DNA of 6,525 bases, from NCBI GenBank assembly GCA_027001105.1, contig JALTMZ010000232.1, positions 1 through 6,525 on the forward strand. The letters are read 5' to 3'. Positions 6,481-6,525 of this stretch are shown here, piece after piece. Source of the stretch: Thermococcus sp. Its GTDB lineage: Archaea; Methanobacteriota_B; Thermococci; Thermococcales; Thermococcaceae. The notes below the pieces were generated by a model that searched no databases, was not told the DNA's origin, and saw only the letters and a list, made by a program, of their open reading frames with translations. How positions within the stretch are numbered: the stretch's first letter is position 1; every line of letters begins with the position of its first letter. The position numbers and the translations under genes are program-made.

Positions 6481-6525
6481 TTCTGACCCTCCAAGAATTT
6501 TTCAATAACTTCAATGAACTTGTAC
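6477..6525 (-). CDS. C-terminal end of an unidentified upstream gene (truncated by window edge)
   Basis: Reading leftwards from 6524, one frame gives [15 protein letters not shown] followed by TGA (6479-6477), which overlaps the mvk ATG as ATGA. The fragment looks like an amphipathic C-terminal helix with normal codon use (GAA, AAG, ATT, TTG). It is too short to identify. The matching overlap layout at mvk/ipk supports it as a real gene and the preceding member of the operon. No start or promoter is within the window. Confidence 0.6.
   Translation of the reverse strand, partial: YKFIEVIEKFLEGQK
6488..6492 (-). promoter_or_regulatory. mvk ribosome-binding site within the upstream gene
   Basis: GGAGG on the - strand, 7 nt before the mvk ATG. 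It lies inside the last codons (LEG) of the preceding reading frame, the same layout as at the mvk/ipk junction. Confidence 0.75.

Noticed and set aside
1..6525. Mobile element, CRISPR array, tRNA/rRNA or defence system
   Set aside because: No repeats, terminal inverted repeats, transposase or cas-like motifs or tRNA-like folds were seen; apart from short spacers the window is filled by housekeeping genes.

Overview
The window comes from a hyperthermophilic euryarchaeon of the Thermococcales (Thermococcus/Pyrococcus/Palaeococcus type). The proteins are rich in Lys, Glu and Ile. The isoprenoid genes are the archaeal mevalonate set, including isopentenyl phosphate kinase and the FMN-dependent isomerase. 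Ribosome-binding sites are strong and complementary to the archaeal 16S 3' end, and the fni-rnj-idsA order is a known archaeal arrangement. The genus is inferred from recalled family features; no search was run.

Layout. The left end (1-887, + strand) holds the 3' part of leuS, leucyl-tRNA synthetase. The rest is a compact convergent block on the - strand, transcribed from right to left: the last codons of an unidentified gene (6525-6477), mvk (6480-5479), ipk (5482-4682), fni (4646-3525), rnj (3441-2116), idsA (2111-1083) and a short candidate membrane-protein gene (1083-949). The upstream gene/mvk and mvk/ipk junctions are both ATGA overlaps. The rnj stop codon lies inside the idsA ribosome-binding site, and the small ORF shares one base with the idsA stop. 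The spacing suggests one operon whose promoter lies beyond the right edge, with a possible internal promoter in front of rnj.

Function. Mvk makes phosphomevalonate. Ipk phosphorylates isopentenyl phosphate to IPP, Fni converts IPP to DMAPP, and IdsA condenses them into FPP/GGPP, the precursor of archaeal ether lipids. The steps between phosphomevalonate and isopentenyl phosphate are not encoded here. An archaeal RNase J (5'-3' exoribonuclease of the beta-CASP family) sits between the isomerase and the prenyl synthase.

No mobile element, CRISPR array, tRNA or rRNA is visible. The protein-coding content is ordinary for this lineage. The observations most worth following are (i) a long imperfect hairpin with a GUGA (GNRA) tetraloop in the rnj leader, which would begin almost exactly at the predicted transcript 5' end; (ii) the unlisted 44-residue single-TM ORF coupled to idsA; and (iii) a pairing that covers the whole Shine-Dalgarno sequence of fni.
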